Source: Clostridium aciditolerans
Lineage (GTDB): Bacteria; Bacillota; Clostridia; Clostridiales; Clostridiaceae
Assembly: GCF_016316925.1 (NCBI RefSeq)
Contig: NZ_JAEEGB010000013.1
Coordinates: 1-64,000, forward strand
DNA length: 64,000 nt
Reading direction: 5' to 3'
Shown here: piece by piece, positions 55,744 to 64,000 of the stretch
Position numbering within the stretch: the stretch's first letter is position 1
Layout: each line of letters begins with the position of its first letter
Program-made: the position numbers and the translations under genes
Notes under the pieces: model-generated
The model's database searches: none
What the model was told of the DNA's origin: nothing
Seen by the model: only the letters and a program-made list of their open reading frames with translations

Positions 55744-57012
55744 ATGAATTTTTTATCTTGGTCTTATTATCATATTTTAATATCTTTTGTTTATACTTTT
55801 GTCTGTATTTCTGTTTATATTTTTATAGGAATAAGCCTTTACAAAATTACTGACTGCTTTGTTGATGTAAAAGAAAATAAAATATTAAAATTAATTGCTT
55901 TTATAGGATTATCTGTAATTGCAAGTGTTGTTATATATGTTAGCGATATTGTAAATGTAGTATATAATTTAATTGCATATATAGTTATAATGTTAATTTG
56001 TTATAAAGGAAGCATTATAAAAAGGATATCTCCTATTATGGTGCTTTATCCTATTATAGTTTCCTTCAATTTTTTAGGACATGTATTGGTACAAACCATC
56101 TTTTTGAGACGGATTTTAGCATTAGCTTTGTTTTGGTATGTTATTTATAATGTTATGAAAGATAAAATTTTATATGCTAAACAATATATAAATGACAAAG
56201 CCTGGATATTAATAGATATAATATGTGCTGCTCCTCTTATTTCTATAGTTTCAACAATTATTTTTACAGGATATGATGAAAAATATAAAGCCTATATAAT
56301 AGCAATAGTATGTATTTTTTCTAATATTGGAGTTATGTTTCTTATACAGTATATAGTTGATAGTGTTAAAGTAAGGCTTGATAACAAAAATTATAGACTA
56401 CAATATGATTATTATAAATCATTAGAAGAAAAACAACTTGAAGTAAGAAAAATATATCATGATATGAGCAATCATCTACAGGTAATTAGCAGCTGTATAA
56501 AAAATAATGGTACACAAGAAGCAAAAGTATATTTTCAAAATCTTGAGCAAAAAGTTACTTTGTATAAAAATAGAGTATTTTGTAAAAAAAATATAGTTAA
56601 TGCGATTATAAATAACAAGTATAATCTAATGGTTGAGAATCATATTGATTGCAGTATAAATATTTCAATAGATGATATAATTTCAATAGATGATATGGAT
56701 TTATGCTCAATATTTGCAAATACACTTGATAATGCTATAGAGGCTTCATTGAAAATAAAAGAGCCATCAAATCGTAAAATTACTGTAAAGGCCAGAATAA
56801 ATAAAGGGTATTTTAGTTACGCTATAACTAATAGGAAAGATCAGGATATTTTAACTTACAAAGAAACTATTATATCCAGCAAATCAGATAAAAAACACCA
56901 TGGATTTGGATTACAGAATCTAAAAGATATTGTAGATAAATATAAGGGAAATATAGATATTAGCTATAATGATATAGAGTTTTCTGTGGTAGTGATTATA
57001 CGAGATAAATAA
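55744..57012 (+). CDS. GHKL sensor histidine kinase
   Basis: A 422-residue kinase with six or seven transmembrane helices over residues about 10-205, phospho-acceptor His239 in KIYHDMSNHLQVI, an N-box IFANTLDNAIEASL (about 325) and G-box HHGFGLQNLKDIVDKYKGNI (about 390). The type is like AgrC/VirS, which detect cyclic peptides. No agrB or agrD lies beside it, so it may sense an external peptide or an antibiotic handled by the adjacent transporter. Confidence 0.87.
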   Translation: MNFLSWSYYHILISFVYTFVCISVYIFIGISLYKITDCFVDVKENKILKLIAFIGLSVIASVVIYVSDIVNVVYNLIAYIVIMLICYKGSIIKRISPIMVLYPIIVSFNFLGHVLVQTIFLRRILALALFWYVIYNVMKDKILYAKQYINDKAWILIDIICAAPLISIVSTIIFTGYDEKYKAYIIAIVCIFSNIGVMFLIQYIVDSVKVRLDNKNYRLQYDYYKSLEEKQLEVRKIYHDMSNHLQVISSCIKNNGTQEAKVYFQNLEQKVTLYKNRVFCKKNIVNAIINNKYNLMVENHIDCSINISIDDIISIDDMDLCSIFANTLDNAIEASLKIKEPSNRKITVKARINKGYFSYAITNRKDQDILTYKETIISSKSDKKHHGFGLQNLKDIVDKYKGNIDISYNDIEFSVVVIIRDK

Positions 57013-57016
57013 AAAT

Positions 57017-57046
57017 AGGAAGTAGAAATACTTTCTGTTTTTTTCG
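57017..57046 (+). terminator. terminator after the kinase gene
   Basis: AGGAAGT and ACTTTCT pair imperfectly around AGAAAT, followed by GTTTTTTTC. Confidence 0.6.
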
Positions 57047-57226
57047 CACAAAATCCATTCTATTGTTGAATAACAAGTCATATTTTGTTATAACGAGTAT
57101 GTTTTTGCAATATTCGAATACTAAGTATAAATCAACAGTAGGATCAAGAAGAGAATTAATTTTTTATCGAAGGCTTTTAATGATCTCAAGATACCACATA
57201 AACTTCAATGCAAATAAATCTAAGTA

Positions 57227-57311
57227 CACAAACATCTTTAGTCTTGCATAAAAGTTCACCCATCTTAACCAAAAAGTCCCTCAAATCTAAAATCTGAGGG
57301 ACATACAACAC
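57227..57311. repeat. 85-bp dispersed repeat S, copy 2
   Basis: Near-identical to 43606-43690, including the GTCCCTCA/TGAGGGAC hairpin with a varied loop. It sits between the kinase gene and the Cfr-like fragment. The rest of 57047-57392 is AT-rich with no gene seen. Confidence 0.7.
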
Positions 57312-57392
57312 TCTTCAATATTTAATTAAAAATCTTCAAGATCTTTAAAATGAGACTATTTCTTTACTCAAATGGATATTTTTGAACTAACA

Positions 57393-57626
57393 TCATAATT
57401 CATTTTCATAACACAACTGTCCGCAAGCAGCATTAATTTCAGAACCAAATTGTGCTCTAACAGTTACACTAATACCAGCTTTCTTTAGTGTACTGCAAAA
57501 TTGCTTGATAGCACTTGAAGGTTGAAATTTAAAAGTTGAAAAGTCAATAAAGAGTGAATCAAGAAAATCTATTTCTTCTCTATCTTCACAACACACTCTA
57601 CATGGCTCGAGAGGACAGAATGAATG
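57393..57626 (-). pseudogene. C-terminal fragment of a Cfr/RlmN-type 23S rRNA methyltransferase
   Basis: The frame encodes FQPSSAIKQFCSTLKKAGIS, then VTVRAQFGSEINAACGQL. This is the end of the RlmN/Cfr radical SAM family, including the catalytic C-terminal Cys. The RxQFGxxIxAACGQL form is that of Cfr, which methylates A2503 at C8; RlmN usually has RxxRGxDI. All upstream domains, including the CxxxCxxC cluster, are missing. The cut edge (about 57600-57626) abuts the end of the mobile island. Confidence 0.7.
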
Positions 57627-57647
57627 TCATTTGAGTGTGTCCGTTCT

Positions 57648-57701
57648 CGGAAACATATCCACGGTGTTTTTGGGGCTATCGGTAGGCGGGAACATATCCA
57701 C
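57648..57701 (-). repeat. two att-like direct repeats at the end of the island
   Basis: GTGGATATGTTTCCG (57648-57662) and GTGGATATGTTCCCG (57687-57701), as read on the minus strand, lie 39 bp apart. Translated in frame both give VDMFP followed by a Thr, resembling the C-terminus of RlmD-type rRNA uracil methyltransferases, a known integration site of mobile elements with serine recombinases. They may instead be terminal repeats of an IS21-like element. They directly follow the HNH gene. Confidence 0.45.
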
Positions 57702-57709
57702 ACCATTGA

Positions 57710-58468
57710 CTACTTTTCCGGGGGAAGCCATCCTTTTTCGTAGCTTATGGAATTTAGAAAGGTCTTTCCATTTCCTATAACCATATACGGCACACCATCA
57801 CGGATTACAAAGGCTTGATTTTTCTCTTCATCTGTTAGCTTCATATCAATGGCCTCTTCAATTCGTTTGTCGCAACAATGTAAATTTGCTATAGAGAATT
57901 TTCCCGAGGCTTCATATTCCGTAAGAATAGATTCTGCATCAAGTACTACAAGCGAATAGTCACAATTGTACAAGAGCTTTATTGTATTTATATGACGTTC
58001 TTGTCCAACGCTGTCCCTCGCCACAATGTGATCATTACAGCCAATTGTAATCTGATAACATCCAGTAGAGAAATCCTTAAAAAGGCTCACCGCAAGCCTA
58101 TAACGCATTTGCTTAGCTTCTTTATCCAGATACTGTCCTTTTGCGACATTACGGTTATGCTTTAAGAATTCCAAATTAGATATCCTACAATCCATATGGT
58201 CATTATTCATATGGTCAACAACATAGCCCTTTTCTGTCAATTCTCTAAGAACATCCTCACCATACCACTTAGCCATCATATATCGATGAAGACCTCCACC
58301 AAGTGTAGCATTAGTTGGATACCCATTTGATAGTGTCCACGTATGAGTGGATAGCTCCTCATAATAATCGTCACGATACGTTGCGAAAGCTAGCCGTTCC
58401 CAGCCCTCACGCATTATTGAAATTGTGTCACCATGTATATTAAATTTATTCTTACTTTTTCGTGGCAT
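57710..58468 (-). CDS. HNH-endonuclease-like protein
   Basis: A 252-residue protein. An HNH motif is visible at about residues 60-110: GGGLHRYMMAKW, YVVDHMNNDHMDCRISNLEF and NRNVAKG, with DH, N and H in the expected order. Such proteins occur in phages and mobile elements as homing or defence nucleases. The C-terminal half is not recognised. GGAGG precedes the ATG. 11 bp after the small gene at 58480-58689, so the two are probably cotranscribed. Confidence 0.75.
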   Translation of the reverse strand: MPRKSKNKFNIHGDTISIMREGWERLAFATYRDDYYEELSTHTWTLSNGYPTNATLGGGLHRYMMAKWYGEDVLRELTEKGYVVDHMNNDHMDCRISNLEFLKHNRNVAKGQYLDKEAKQMRYRLAVSLFKDFSTGCYQITIGCNDHIVARDSVGQERHINTIKLLYNCDYSLVVLDAESILTEYEASGKFSIANLHCCDKRIEEAIDMKLTDEEKNQAFVIRDGVPYMVIGNGKTFLNSISYEKGWLPPEK

Positions 58469-58479
58469 AGCAACCTCCT

Positions 58480-58689
58480 TTATTCATTACGTTCAAAGTC
58501 TTCGATTTCTAAAGAATTGAATGCCCGCCAGTTATCTTTGAAAATCTGATGGAATTCCCTTTGTGAAATAGGCTTTTTATTGTTTGGTGTTAATTGCACA
58601 TAGACTGCATAAGCTGCCGCTTGAATACTCACGTGCTGATCATTTAATATTATATCTATTATTTCTTCGTCTCTCGGTGTAAGATACAT
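58480..58689 (-). CDS. small hypothetical protein of the island
   Basis: A 69-residue, mildly acidic protein (MYLTPRDEEIIDIILNDQHV...), probably helical. GGAGG precedes the ATG. Unrecognised. Its position in front of the HNH gene suggests a small DNA-binding or accessory partner, but no motif shows this. Confidence 0.6.
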   Translation of the reverse strand: MYLTPRDEEIIDIILNDQHVSIQAAAYAVYVQLTPNNKKPISQREFHQIFKDNWRAFNSLEIEDFERNE

Positions 58690-58805
58690 TTTTTTCTTCC
58701 TCCAGTCTCTTTACTTTCAGGTTCCTTAAGTACATATCAAGTCTTAATTAGCTTCATCTTGGTTTTAAGATTTGGGTTGTGACACTTCTACTGAGCACAT
58801 ACATA

Positions 58806-60584
58806 CTAACCGTTCAAAATTCTAAACATTTCTTCTTTATGTTTGCTTGCTTTTTCTTCGGTCCATTTTCCATTATCGAGGTTAACTAATTCTTTCATAA
58901 TCTTTAGTTTCAAACTTTGCTCGATAATGCTCGGGTAAGAGCTGATTTTTCCTTCCGGTGGCAAATTAGAAAACTTTGAGTTTCCAGATACAGTAATTAA
59001 TGCAAGGTTACCAAAACCATCAAGGTCATCCGATTCCCAACTTAAACCTTCAACTGGATTTTGTGGTTGGAAGTGTTCAATGGAGCTTCTAAATTGAAAT
59101 TGCCAGTCATCACGCATTGGAGGAACAATTTCTTTGCCCAAATAAGAATACCCATTTTTATATAAAAGATAATCAAGGTAAGTAAATACGATTCTTTCAA
59201 AGCCAAATCCTCTAGCATCCTCAAACCTCGATTCGATCACTTTTGTTTTGCAGTAATCTTCAAGGATTTCAATGATGTCACATAATTCATTTTCTATTAA
59301 CCCTGTTAAAACAAGTGAAATCCAATGCATCGTCTTAGGTGAAGTGTAGGTTATACGCAAGCAGGATTGCAGTGTTCTTATTTGTTTATTATTCTGACTA
59401 TTATCATCGCCGAAAGTACCTACATATTTAGGTTTATCACCTTTCACATCACTATATTTCTCTAAACGTTGTAGCGACCATTTTCCTGTTTCTTTATAAT
59501 CTCTAGCATATTCACGCTTCAAAATATATTTATCAAACAATACACGGCATTTTAGCATATGATATAAAAAGTTCTTTGCTCTACCAGCATCATTCCAAGC
59601 CCATGATAAATTATTTAAGAAGTGTTTATCATCAAGTGTTGAATCTTCCTCTTCTAACTTATTAATTACAGCATTTACCTGTAGTAAAAAGTTGGGGAAT
59701 GAAATAATTGATTCAAAACGTTCATTCTCAACTTCATCCTTACTTACCCCATTATTAATGAGTTTCTTATTTTTTAGAATTTCAATTAAAGGAGCTGAAT
59801 TTCTGTCTTCATTATCTTTCGGAACACATTCACTAATTGAATCGAAATCTGCGATATTATCCTTGATACTAGTCCAATCATTTGTAAATAGGGACTTCCT
59901 AATCTTAGGATCAAAATTCATTTGGATATATGAGTCCATGTTAGAGCATTTTTCCCAGATCAATGCTGCAGTTTTTTTATCGTGTTCTGTATCCAATACT
60001 TCTAAAAACTTTGCTTTTGCAATTTCATGAAGTTCAAGTTGCTCACCACGAGTATTCATGATTTCAAAATAATGATTTAAATCTATACCTTGTGGAACCT
60101 GTACACGGACAAGAAAAACCTTTTCTAGTTTTTTAATTAATTCGTTTTTGTCTATATTGTTCGTTTTAAAATAAGTATCAATGATTTGATGTCCCTTCAA
60201 TATTTCAACAGAGACTAATTCCTCCACTAATTCACGATTGTTGTCTTTAGTTAACATGTTAAGGGTACGGTTTGATTTTTCGCGCGCCTCAAATCTCAAC
60301 GCATCCTTCGCAAAATTCATGCCAAGATAATTTTCTAATAGAAATAATGTCGTCAATCTTTGTTGCCCATCTATTACTTCATAAACATTATTATCAGTTT
60401 GATTAACAATTAGATTTCCAAGAAAGTAGTTTTTATTAGAGTCGTTAATTGAACTATCAATATCTTCTATCAGTTGTTCAATTTCCATTACACCCCAAGC
60501 ATAGTTACGTTGATAAATCGGAACTACATAACGAATATTAGTAAAAATACTCGATACCGGTATGATTTTTAAATTTTTATCCAT
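58806..60584 (-). CDS. DUF262-DUF1524 protein (GmrSD-like)
   Basis: A 592-residue protein. The N-terminal DUF262 domain has YQRNYAWGVMEIEQLIEDI (about residue 24) and the DGQQRLTTLF motif (about 73), the ParB-like NTP-dependent part. The C-terminus has a DUF1524-type His-Me nuclease motif: SSIEHFQPQNP (about 515) followed by GFGNLALITVSGNSKFSN. This is the fused GmrS-GmrD arrangement known from type IV restriction of modified phage DNA. It starts 3 bp after the DUF262-only gene. Confidence 0.85.
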   Translation of the reverse strand: MDKNLKIIPVSSIFTNIRYVVPIYQRNYAWGVMEIEQLIEDIDSSINDSNKNYFLGNLIVNQTDNNVYEVIDGQQRLTTLFLLENYLGMNFAKDALRFEAREKSNRTLNMLTKDNNRELVEELVSVEILKGHQIIDTYFKTNNIDKNELIKKLEKVFLVRVQVPQGIDLNHYFEIMNTRGEQLELHEIAKAKFLEVLDTEHDKKTAALIWEKCSNMDSYIQMNFDPKIRKSLFTNDWTSIKDNIADFDSISECVPKDNEDRNSAPLIEILKNKKLINNGVSKDEVENERFESIISFPNFLLQVNAVINKLEEEDSTLDDKHFLNNLSWAWNDAGRAKNFLYHMLKCRVLFDKYILKREYARDYKETGKWSLQRLEKYSDVKGDKPKYVGTFGDDNSQNNKQIRTLQSCLRITYTSPKTMHWISLVLTGLIENELCDIIEILEDYCKTKVIESRFEDARGFGFERIVFTYLDYLLYKNGYSYLGKEIVPPMRDDWQFQFRSSIEHFQPQNPVEGLSWESDDLDGFGNLALITVSGNSKFSNLPPEGKISSYPSIIEQSLKLKIMKELVNLDNGKWTEEKASKHKEEMFRILNG

Positions 60585-60587
60585 CCC

Positions 60588-61886
60588 CTACCACCTATTC
60601 CATTTACAAAGTAAATCATACACATCTTTGTACTTCTCTTTATTTTTATTCTCAATTTTGGGTTGCTCCAAAACAATAAGTTTTAGTTCTTCTGCGTTAT
60701 TCATTTCACTAATTTCTGAAAACAAACGTAATCCATAGTTTACACGTTCATGTTCTCCTCGTGCATACTTATTAATTGTCTGTGGATAGACAGCATCCAT
60801 AATCAGGCGTAAAGAATAACTCCATGTATATAGTTGCTGCATCACAACTTTCGATAGGTTTTCAATACCAAAGCGATCAGCAAAAAACAATAACGCACAT
60901 TCATATAACTGTTTAATATAAATGTCCCCAGTACGTCTACTTGGAATTTGTTCATTCGTGTGAACTTTATGTATTAATTTTTGTACTTGCTCAAGCAGGT
61001 TTCTATAATGAAGAGTGTAATTAAAAAATCGCTTTCCTGCCATAAGTGGCTGTGTTAATTGAAATTGATTCAATGCTTTAGATGCAAGTAGTTCACTACT
61101 TCCATTTGCATTAAATTGTTCTACGAAAAGGTTACTTGCTTTATGATAAATGGCATAATTAAATACATTTGTAGTTTTAATCCCTTTGAACACATCGATT
61201 TTACTAGACGAATAGCCCATACCATTCTTTCCTTTATACCATTGCGTCAATGGATAAAGATATATTTTAAATAAGTCATTTAAATCATCCTGATTAACAT
61301 TTTCCCATTGGTTGATAATCCTTATTTTTTGATGTTCCCCTTCATCATCCATCTCGCGTAAATGATATGACTTCAATAAATCATGCGGATCTAACTCTTT
61401 GCCACGTGAATTTTGTGAATCAAAGAACTGAAAGGCCTCTTGCTCGCTGTCTGTGACAATTTGAACTGCATTACAATGTTCAAGTATATATTCTTTGTAC
61501 TTACTTCGCTCATCTGCCGAAAGTTCATTTATCCGCTTAGATAAAATTTCAAAATTAGTTACTATTGCATCATTAGATAGTTGATTATATTTTTCTCGTA
61601 ATAACCCCTGATTCTCCTCACCTAAACAGTATAGTAGAATCGAAAGAGTTGTCAGTCGTTGTTGGCCATCGACAATATTGTATTTTTCATTTTCTTTATG
61701 TAAAATTACTGAGCCAATTCTATATTCTTGTATCCCTTCTTGATATGCACGGTAAGTATCAAGAAAAAGGTTATTAGTAGACTTCACACTCCAACTATAC
61801 GGACGTTGATATGAAGGTAAAGCTAATTTCATTTCAAGTAATTCATGAATCTTTTTAATTTTTAATTCATCTTGAAGTAGAGCCAT
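60588..61886 (-). CDS. DUF262-only protein
   Basis: A 432-residue protein with DUF262 motifs LPSYQRPYSWSVKSTNNLFL (about 23-42) and IVDGQQRLTTLSILLYC (about 72). It continues with a helical region but ends YDVYDLL-like (KYKDVYDLLCKWNRW) without the EH...N nuclease motif of DUF1524. It could be the regulatory NTPase partner of the next gene's nuclease, or a paralogue with changed specificity. Part of a four-gene operon; spacing 25 bp upstream and 3 bp downstream. Confidence 0.83.
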   Translation of the reverse strand: MALLQDELKIKKIHELLEMKLALPSYQRPYSWSVKSTNNLFLDTYRAYQEGIQEYRIGSVILHKENEKYNIVDGQQRLTTLSILLYCLGEENQGLLREKYNQLSNDAIVTNFEILSKRINELSADERSKYKEYILEHCNAVQIVTDSEQEAFQFFDSQNSRGKELDPHDLLKSYHLREMDDEGEHQKIRIINQWENVNQDDLNDLFKIYLYPLTQWYKGKNGMGYSSSKIDVFKGIKTTNVFNYAIYHKASNLFVEQFNANGSSELLASKALNQFQLTQPLMAGKRFFNYTLHYRNLLEQVQKLIHKVHTNEQIPSRRTGDIYIKQLYECALLFFADRFGIENLSKVVMQQLYTWSYSLRLIMDAVYPQTINKYARGEHERVNYGLRLFSEISEMNNAEELKLIVLEQPKIENKNKEKYKDVYDLLCKWNRW

Positions 61887-61911
61887 TTTTTTATATCCCC
61901 CCCTAACTACT

Positions 61912-62487
61912 TCAAATCTCGATTACGTAATATTTACGTCCCTCACTTAAGTCTTGCCAGGCAAAATCATATCTCCCTGTTAAGGTAATGTAATCTTTGT
62001 TTTTTCCTACACCGGTTGGTTTAAAAATACTGCCGTAAACAGAATACTCTTCTCTAAAAAATTTATAAATGCCTTCGTTATTGCGCCCTTCGTGGAAAGG
62101 CCTGTCTGAAACCAAGGCAACAGCAGCCGTTTTAGTAAATCCTCTATCTTTAAGTTCTTCCATAAATTTAATATCCTTCACGAATGAATACATCTGCTCT
62201 GGATACTGACCATTTAATGGACACTTTAGTTCAATGGCATACCTTTCAGATTTATCTTCATTAAATATGGTAATATCTATTTCCTTCTTAATGGTTTTGT
62301 TATCTGGTGTAAAGTAAGACACATTCCTTTCAAATTGGACTTTATACCCTAGAAGCCTGTCTCTTAAGAATATCCCCAGCTCATGCTGAAGACTAAACTC
62401 ATTATAGATTTCAACTTTATTAGTCTGTGCGTACATGAAGAAGTCTTCTACAAACTTCCTTAAATCTAGCAAAGCCTCTACCTCCAT
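61912..62487 (-). CDS. PD-(D/E)XK nuclease-like protein
   Basis: A 191-residue protein with a restriction-nuclease-like core: NEFSLQHELGIFLRD (about 25-39, a possible conserved Glu), KKEIDITIFNEDKSERYAIE then LKCP (about 67-90), giving D-x(n)-ExK, and a following helix QMYSFVKDIKFMEEL. A C-terminal beta region (YGSIFKP, YDFAWQDLSEG) could bind DNA. It may be a nuclease of the island's defence operon. Spacing to its neighbours is 15 and 25 bp. Confidence 0.65.
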   Translation of the reverse strand: MEVEALLDLRKFVEDFFMYAQTNKVEIYNEFSLQHELGIFLRDRLLGYKVQFERNVSYFTPDNKTIKKEIDITIFNEDKSERYAIELKCPLNGQYPEQMYSFVKDIKFMEELKDRGFTKTAAVALVSDRPFHEGRNNEGIYKFFREEYSVYGSIFKPTGVGKNKDYITLTGRYDFAWQDLSEGRKYYVIEI

Positions 62488-62502
62488 CCTTCAGCCGATC
62501 TC

Positions 62503-63018
62503 TCAATCACAAAAACTAGATTTGTATTTCATCAGTGTATCTTCAACCTCGTGCCAAATTGTGACCGTTTCACCATCATCCTCAAATACTTTACCATGGC
62601 TCTTAGGCCCATCCAACTTCATCTGCGAGTAATTATTCTTAAAAGTCGGCACGTACAGTTCTGGGTTGTTTTCGTCACTGCATAAGCGCTCCATCATATC
62701 TATGGTAGCACGACCTGTGGCGGCAACTGCCTTAAAATAAGCACGGATGATCTTATGGTTATATTGATTCGGTTTAACTGCCCATACTGGAATTCGTTGA
62801 TTTGCTTTTCCGTAAAAATCCTTGTTAGTATCTTCATTTTGTTTTGCTACTGTTCTTGGATTATAGGCTTGTGATGCTTTTTCAAAGGTTTTTGCAATAT
62901 ACCAGCGCATACAGCTTTCCACTGCAGCATCTTGTGTTTCATTCGTTAAATTCAATGCGATGCAGAACTTCTCATACACATCTGCATCAACTGTAAAGGA
63001 AACGCTCTTATTCACCAT
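62503..63018 (-). CDS. protein with N-terminal ribbon-helix-helix-like segment
   Basis: A 171-residue protein. The first 45 residues (MVNKSVSFTVDADVYEKFCI ALNLTNETQDAAVESCMRWYI) fit an RHH/CopG fold with a beta strand and two helices. The rest (PVWAVKPNQYNHKIIRAYFK, ETVTIWHEVEDTL) is unrecognised but resembles proteins placed next to nuclease genes in Firmicute islands. As first gene of the operon it may be the DNA-binding regulator or specificity factor. GGAGG precedes the ATG. Confidence 0.6.
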   Translation of the reverse strand: MVNKSVSFTVDADVYEKFCIALNLTNETQDAAVESCMRWYIAKTFEKASQAYNPRTVAKQNEDTNKDFYGKANQRIPVWAVKPNQYNHKIIRAYFKAVAATGRATIDMMERLCSDENNPELYVPTFKNNYSQMKLDGPKSHGKVFEDDGETVTIWHEVEDTLMKYKSSFCD

Positions 63019-63165
63019 TTACACCTCCGCTATTTACTCTATTACAAATTATACCACTAATTTGTATTTTGTAAATACTAATAAATTAATTTGTATTTAC
63101 TCATCAACATAAACACGAAAAACACCCTGCATTTCAGCAAGGTGTTATATCCTATTAACATTTTT

Positions 63166-64000
63166 TTAGCTTTCAATTTCTATACTAATGCCTGACTTAA
63201 ATTCCACCTCAATTCTGTCATCGTGAACTGTAACTTTTTCAATAAGCCGCCTTACTAACTGCTCATCATATTCCTCTAACTCACAGGATTGTTCATTCAA
63301 GAAGTTATTCATTTCACCGATTCGTTGCCTTTTTCCTTCTCGCTCTGCATTTTCAACCAGTGCATTTTGCTTCAGTTCCCGAAGGCGATAAATTTCATCA
63401 GCCACATCTTCATAGTCATTCTTGGACTTTGCTTGTATAAGAAGCTGTTGCTGTAATTCTTCCAATTTGCTGTCAATATCATTGGTGGCATTATCATTTT
63501 CTTCATTAAATACAGTAGCTATGTTTTTCTGCAAGGTTGAGAGGAAGGGTTCTTTGTTAGACAAAAGTTCGTTAATGGCCTTGACCACTGCTGTCTGCAA
63601 TGTTTCCTCGTTTATGGTAGGGGCCATGCATTCAGACCCTTTTTCCTCCAATCGGCTGACGCATCTCCAAACAATAGACTTGTAACCTCGGTTATTCCAA
63701 TGTACCCGTCGGTAAATATCGCCGCAGTGACTGCAGTACACAATACTCGATAAAGCATACTTGCTGCTATAAACTCTCTTTTTACCGCCCTTCCCACCAC
63801 GCAGGTTGGATCTCCGAACCATCTCTTCTTGAACTTGCATAAAAAGCTCCCTTGGAATAATCGGCTCATGGCTGTTTTCTACATAATACTGGGGAGCGAT
63901 GCCGTTATTCTTGACCCGCTTTTTAGAAAGGAAATCAACCGTATAAGTCTTTTGCAGAAGGGCATCACCGATGTACTTTTCATTCTGCAGTATCTTTTTC
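63166..64000 (-). CDS. large serine recombinase, C-terminal part (runs off the window)
   Basis: The frame is open to the window edge, so the catalytic N-terminus is outside. Visible: the recombinase domain (KILQNEKYIGDALLQKTYTV, then PIIPRELFMQVQEEMVRR), the zinc-ribbon domain (YCSHCGDIYRRVHWNN, WRCVSRLEEKGSEC) and a long coiled coil (about the last 140 residues). This is the layout of integrases of ICEs, IMEs and phages in clostridia. It probably mobilises the island whose other genes lie at 57.7-63 kb. Confidence 0.88.
   Translation of the reverse strand, partial: KKILQNEKYIGDALLQKTYTVDFLSKKRVKNNGIAPQYYVENSHEPIIPRELFMQVQEEMVRRSNLRGGKGGKKRVYSSKYALSSIVYCSHCGDIYRRVHWNNRGYKSIVWRCVSRLEEKGSECMAPTINEETLQTAVVKAINELLSNKEPFLSTLQKNIATVFNEENDNATNDIDSKLEELQQQLLIQAKSKNDYEDVADEIYRLRELKQNALVENAEREGKRQRIGEMNNFLNEQSCELEEYDEQLVRRLIEKVTVHDDRIEVEFKSGISIEIES

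Overview
The window is AT-rich (roughly 30% GC by eye) with strong GGAGG ribosome binding sites, a small acid-soluble spore protein, a GerMN spore-germination-type domain, an agr peptide-signalling locus, and clostridial gene families. It is best read as the chromosome (or a very large replicon) of an anaerobic, endospore-forming Clostridium sensu lato. I saw no rRNA, tRNA or CRISPR array.

Layout. 1-13 kb: a resistance and efflux neighbourhood. It holds a Vat-type acetyltransferase, an AraC/GyrI regulator, TetR plus an alpha/beta hydrolase, two MFS pumps (one under a MarR regulator), a Cam-type gamma carbonic anhydrase, a block of three truncated genes (6.6-7.7 kb), SspH, a metallophosphoesterase and a QueG-like iron-sulfur protein divergent from a LysR regulator. 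14.3-17.5 kb: a complete agr-like quorum-sensing locus (AgrB, AgrD, GHKL kinase, LytTR regulator) whose precursor peptide has Ser where Cys normally closes the thiolactone ring. 19-27 kb: a [NiFe]-hydrogenase operon running small subunit, large subunit, protease, cytochrome b5-like protein, HypF, HypC, HypD, HypE, without HypA or HypB. 27.2-29 kb: an arsenic operon with intact arsR and arsC but decayed arsA and acr3. 29-36.8 kb: a KimA-type potassium importer and assorted single genes.

37-48 kb: two large PEP-synthase-like proteins, one clearly of the rifamycin phosphotransferase (Rph) type. Both are preceded by the same compensating hairpin family. Between and around them lie a radical SAM protein, an AIM24 protein, an AAA ATPase, a phosphoesterase and a TetR regulator. 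48-51 kb: decayed PHP and LysM/GH3 genes, a stalk-domain exported protein, and two copies of an unassigned structured RNA that also appears at the left edge of the window. 52-57 kb: a BceAB-like ABC transporter divergent from a LytTR/GHKL two-component system.

57.4-64 kb: a mobile island. At one end are a 5'-truncated Cfr-like fragment and two att-like repeats; at the other is a large serine recombinase that runs off the window. Between them is a tight operon of a ribbon-helix-helix-like protein, a PD-(D/E)XK-type nuclease, a DUF262-only protein and a DUF262-DUF1524 protein, followed by two small genes including an HNH nuclease. This is the best candidate here for a little-described (probably anti-phage) system. 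The window also carries many dispersed small repeats, and twice a gene module is bracketed by two near-identical 31-bp terminators.
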